Below are positions 5,576 through 6,323 of a stretch of 6,323 bases of DNA, piece by piece (position 1 is the stretch's first letter; every line of letters begins with the position of its first letter). The notes beneath the pieces are model-generated. The model was not told the DNA's origin. It saw only the letters and a list, made by a program, of their open reading frames with translations, and ran no database searches. The stretch is from assembly GCA_013205335.1 (NCBI GenBank), contig JABMNB010000500.1, forward strand, positions 1 through 6,323. Reading direction: 5' to 3'. Made by a program: the position numbers and the translations under genes. This stretch comes from Rhodospirillales bacterium. GTDB taxonomy: Bacteria; Pseudomonadota; Alphaproteobacteria; Reyranellales; Reyranellaceae.

Positions 5576-6323
5576 ATGGCGACGCTTTTGCTGAAGAACG
5601 CGCTCGTCGTCACGATGGACGACCAGCGCCGCGAGCTCGCCGATGGCGGGCTCTATGCCGTCGACGGCGTGATCCGGAGCGTCGGCCCCAGCGCGTCGCT
5701 GCCCGGGACGGCGGACACCGTCATGGACCTCAAGGACCACATCGTCCTGCCCGGACTGATCAACGGGCATCATCATCTCGACCAGACCCTGACCCGCGCC
5801 CTGCCGGCGGCGCAGAACAACAATCTCTTCCGCTGGCTGCAGGCGCACTATCGGCTGTGGGCGGCGCGGACGCCCGAGGCGAGTCGCACCGCCACCCTGG
5901 TCGGATGCGCGGAACTCGCTTTGTCGGGCTGCACGACGGTCTTCGATCACGCCTATGTCTTCCGCAACGGCTGCGCCGTCGACGACCAGATCGCGGCGGC
6001 GAAGGAAATCGGCATTCGCTTCGCCGTCTCGCGCGGCTCCATGTCGCTGGGCCAGTCGAAAGGCGGGCTGCCACCGGATTCATGCGTCGAGGACGAGGAC
6101 GACATCCTGAAGGACTGCGAGCGCGTGATCGGCCGCTATCACGATGCCGGGCCAGGCTCGATGACCCAGATCGTCCTGGCGCCGTGCTCGCCGTTTTCCG
6201 TGACGCCGGAGTTGCTGCGCCAGTCCGCGCTGCTGGGCCGCCGCAACGGCATCCGCCTGCACACCCATCTCTGCGAGACGCTCGACGAGGAGCGCTACAC
6301 GCTGCAGCGCTACGGGATGCGGC
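5576..6323 (+). CDS. 8-oxoguanine deaminase-like amidohydrolase (3' truncated by window)
   Basis: This gene encodes a metal-dependent amidohydrolase-superfamily deaminase. The closest remembered match is 8-oxoguanine deaminase, which converts 8-oxoguanine to urate and ammonia; the hydroxydechloroatrazine hydrolase AtzB group is related. 249 residues are visible. The N-terminal beta-sandwich strand MATLLLKNALVVTMDD is followed by the metal-binding motif LPGLINGHHHLDQTLTRALP (58-77), with HxH at 65-67. Then come WLQAHYRLWA (87-96), ELALSGCTTVFDH (113-125), RGSMSLGQSKGGLPPDS (153-169), VLAPCSPFSVTPELL (200-214) and the third metal-site region HTHLCETLDEER (229-240). The later catalytic His and Asp lie beyond the window. 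The ATG at 5576-5578 is preceded by GGGGA (5561-5565), ten bases away. Residue 69 is Asp (HHHLDQT) where I recall Tyr in relatives. It is transcribed divergently from the cupin-mqo operon. Deaminase family is confident; exact substrate is moderately so. Confidence 0.88.
   Translation, partial: MATLLLKNALVVTMDDQRRELADGGLYAVDGVIRSVGPSASLPGTADTVMDLKDHIVLPGLINGHHHLDQTLTRALPAAQNNNLFRWLQAHYRLWAARTPEASRTATLVGCAELALSGCTTVFDHAYVFRNGCAVDDQIAAAKEIGIRFAVSRGSMSLGQSKGGLPPDSCVEDEDDILKDCERVIGRYHDAGPGSMTQIVLAPCSPFSVTPELLRQSALLGRRNGIRLHTHLCETLDEERYTLQRYGMR

Noticed and set aside
3771..5594. A 607-codon open frame on the + strand opposite mqo and the cupin
   Set aside because: The product is a low-complexity mix rich in Arg, Ala, Gly, His and Asp with no domain. 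It lies antisense to two clearly real genes, and such frames arise from GC-rich third positions.

Overview
The window is GC-rich, tightly packed bacterial DNA. Its genes are an ArfB-type ribosome rescue factor, an FAD malate:quinone oxidoreductase, a single-chain ThrE-family exporter, a small cupin and an 8-oxoguanine-deaminase-like enzyme. Together with strong G/C use at third codon positions and overlapping stop/start codons, this suggests an alphaproteobacterium. That assignment rests on protein flavour only and is tentative. I see no rRNA, tRNA, CRISPR array, insertion sequence or phage gene.

Layout. (1) Positions 2-1124, + strand: three genes chained by ATGA overlaps. They are the tail of an unidentified gene, a secreted ankyrin-repeat protein, and arfB. 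(2) About 1182-2281, + strand: a decayed class II fumarase gene (fumC). It has two one-base frameshifts, two in-frame deletions (the larger removes part of the active site), a nonsense codon, no recognisable start and a damaged signature loop. (3) 5441 down to 2290, - strand: a compact operon of cupin, mqo and a ThrE/YjjPB-type exporter. The mqo ribosome binding site overlaps the cupin stop, and mqo and the exporter overlap in TGATG. The operon runs head-on into the fumC remnant. (4) 5442-5575: a 134-base divergent intergenic region with an imperfect inverted repeat that could be an operator. (5) 5576 to the window end, + strand: the N-terminal 249 codons of an amidohydrolase closely resembling 8-oxoguanine deaminase.

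How the parts relate. Fumarase makes malate and Mqo oxidises malate to oxaloacetate while reducing quinone, so the pseudogene and mqo were neighbours in the same stretch of the TCA cycle. The exporter combines in one chain the two domains that E. coli has as YjjP and YjjB, described as a succinate exporter. Its coupling to mqo therefore raises C4-dicarboxylate export as an alternative to the default threonine/serine export annotation. The cupin has no known function, and the divergent purine-type deaminase may only share the control region.

No clearly unprecedented system is visible. The points most worth a second look are the fumC decay, the mqo-exporter coupling and the intergenic inverted repeat.
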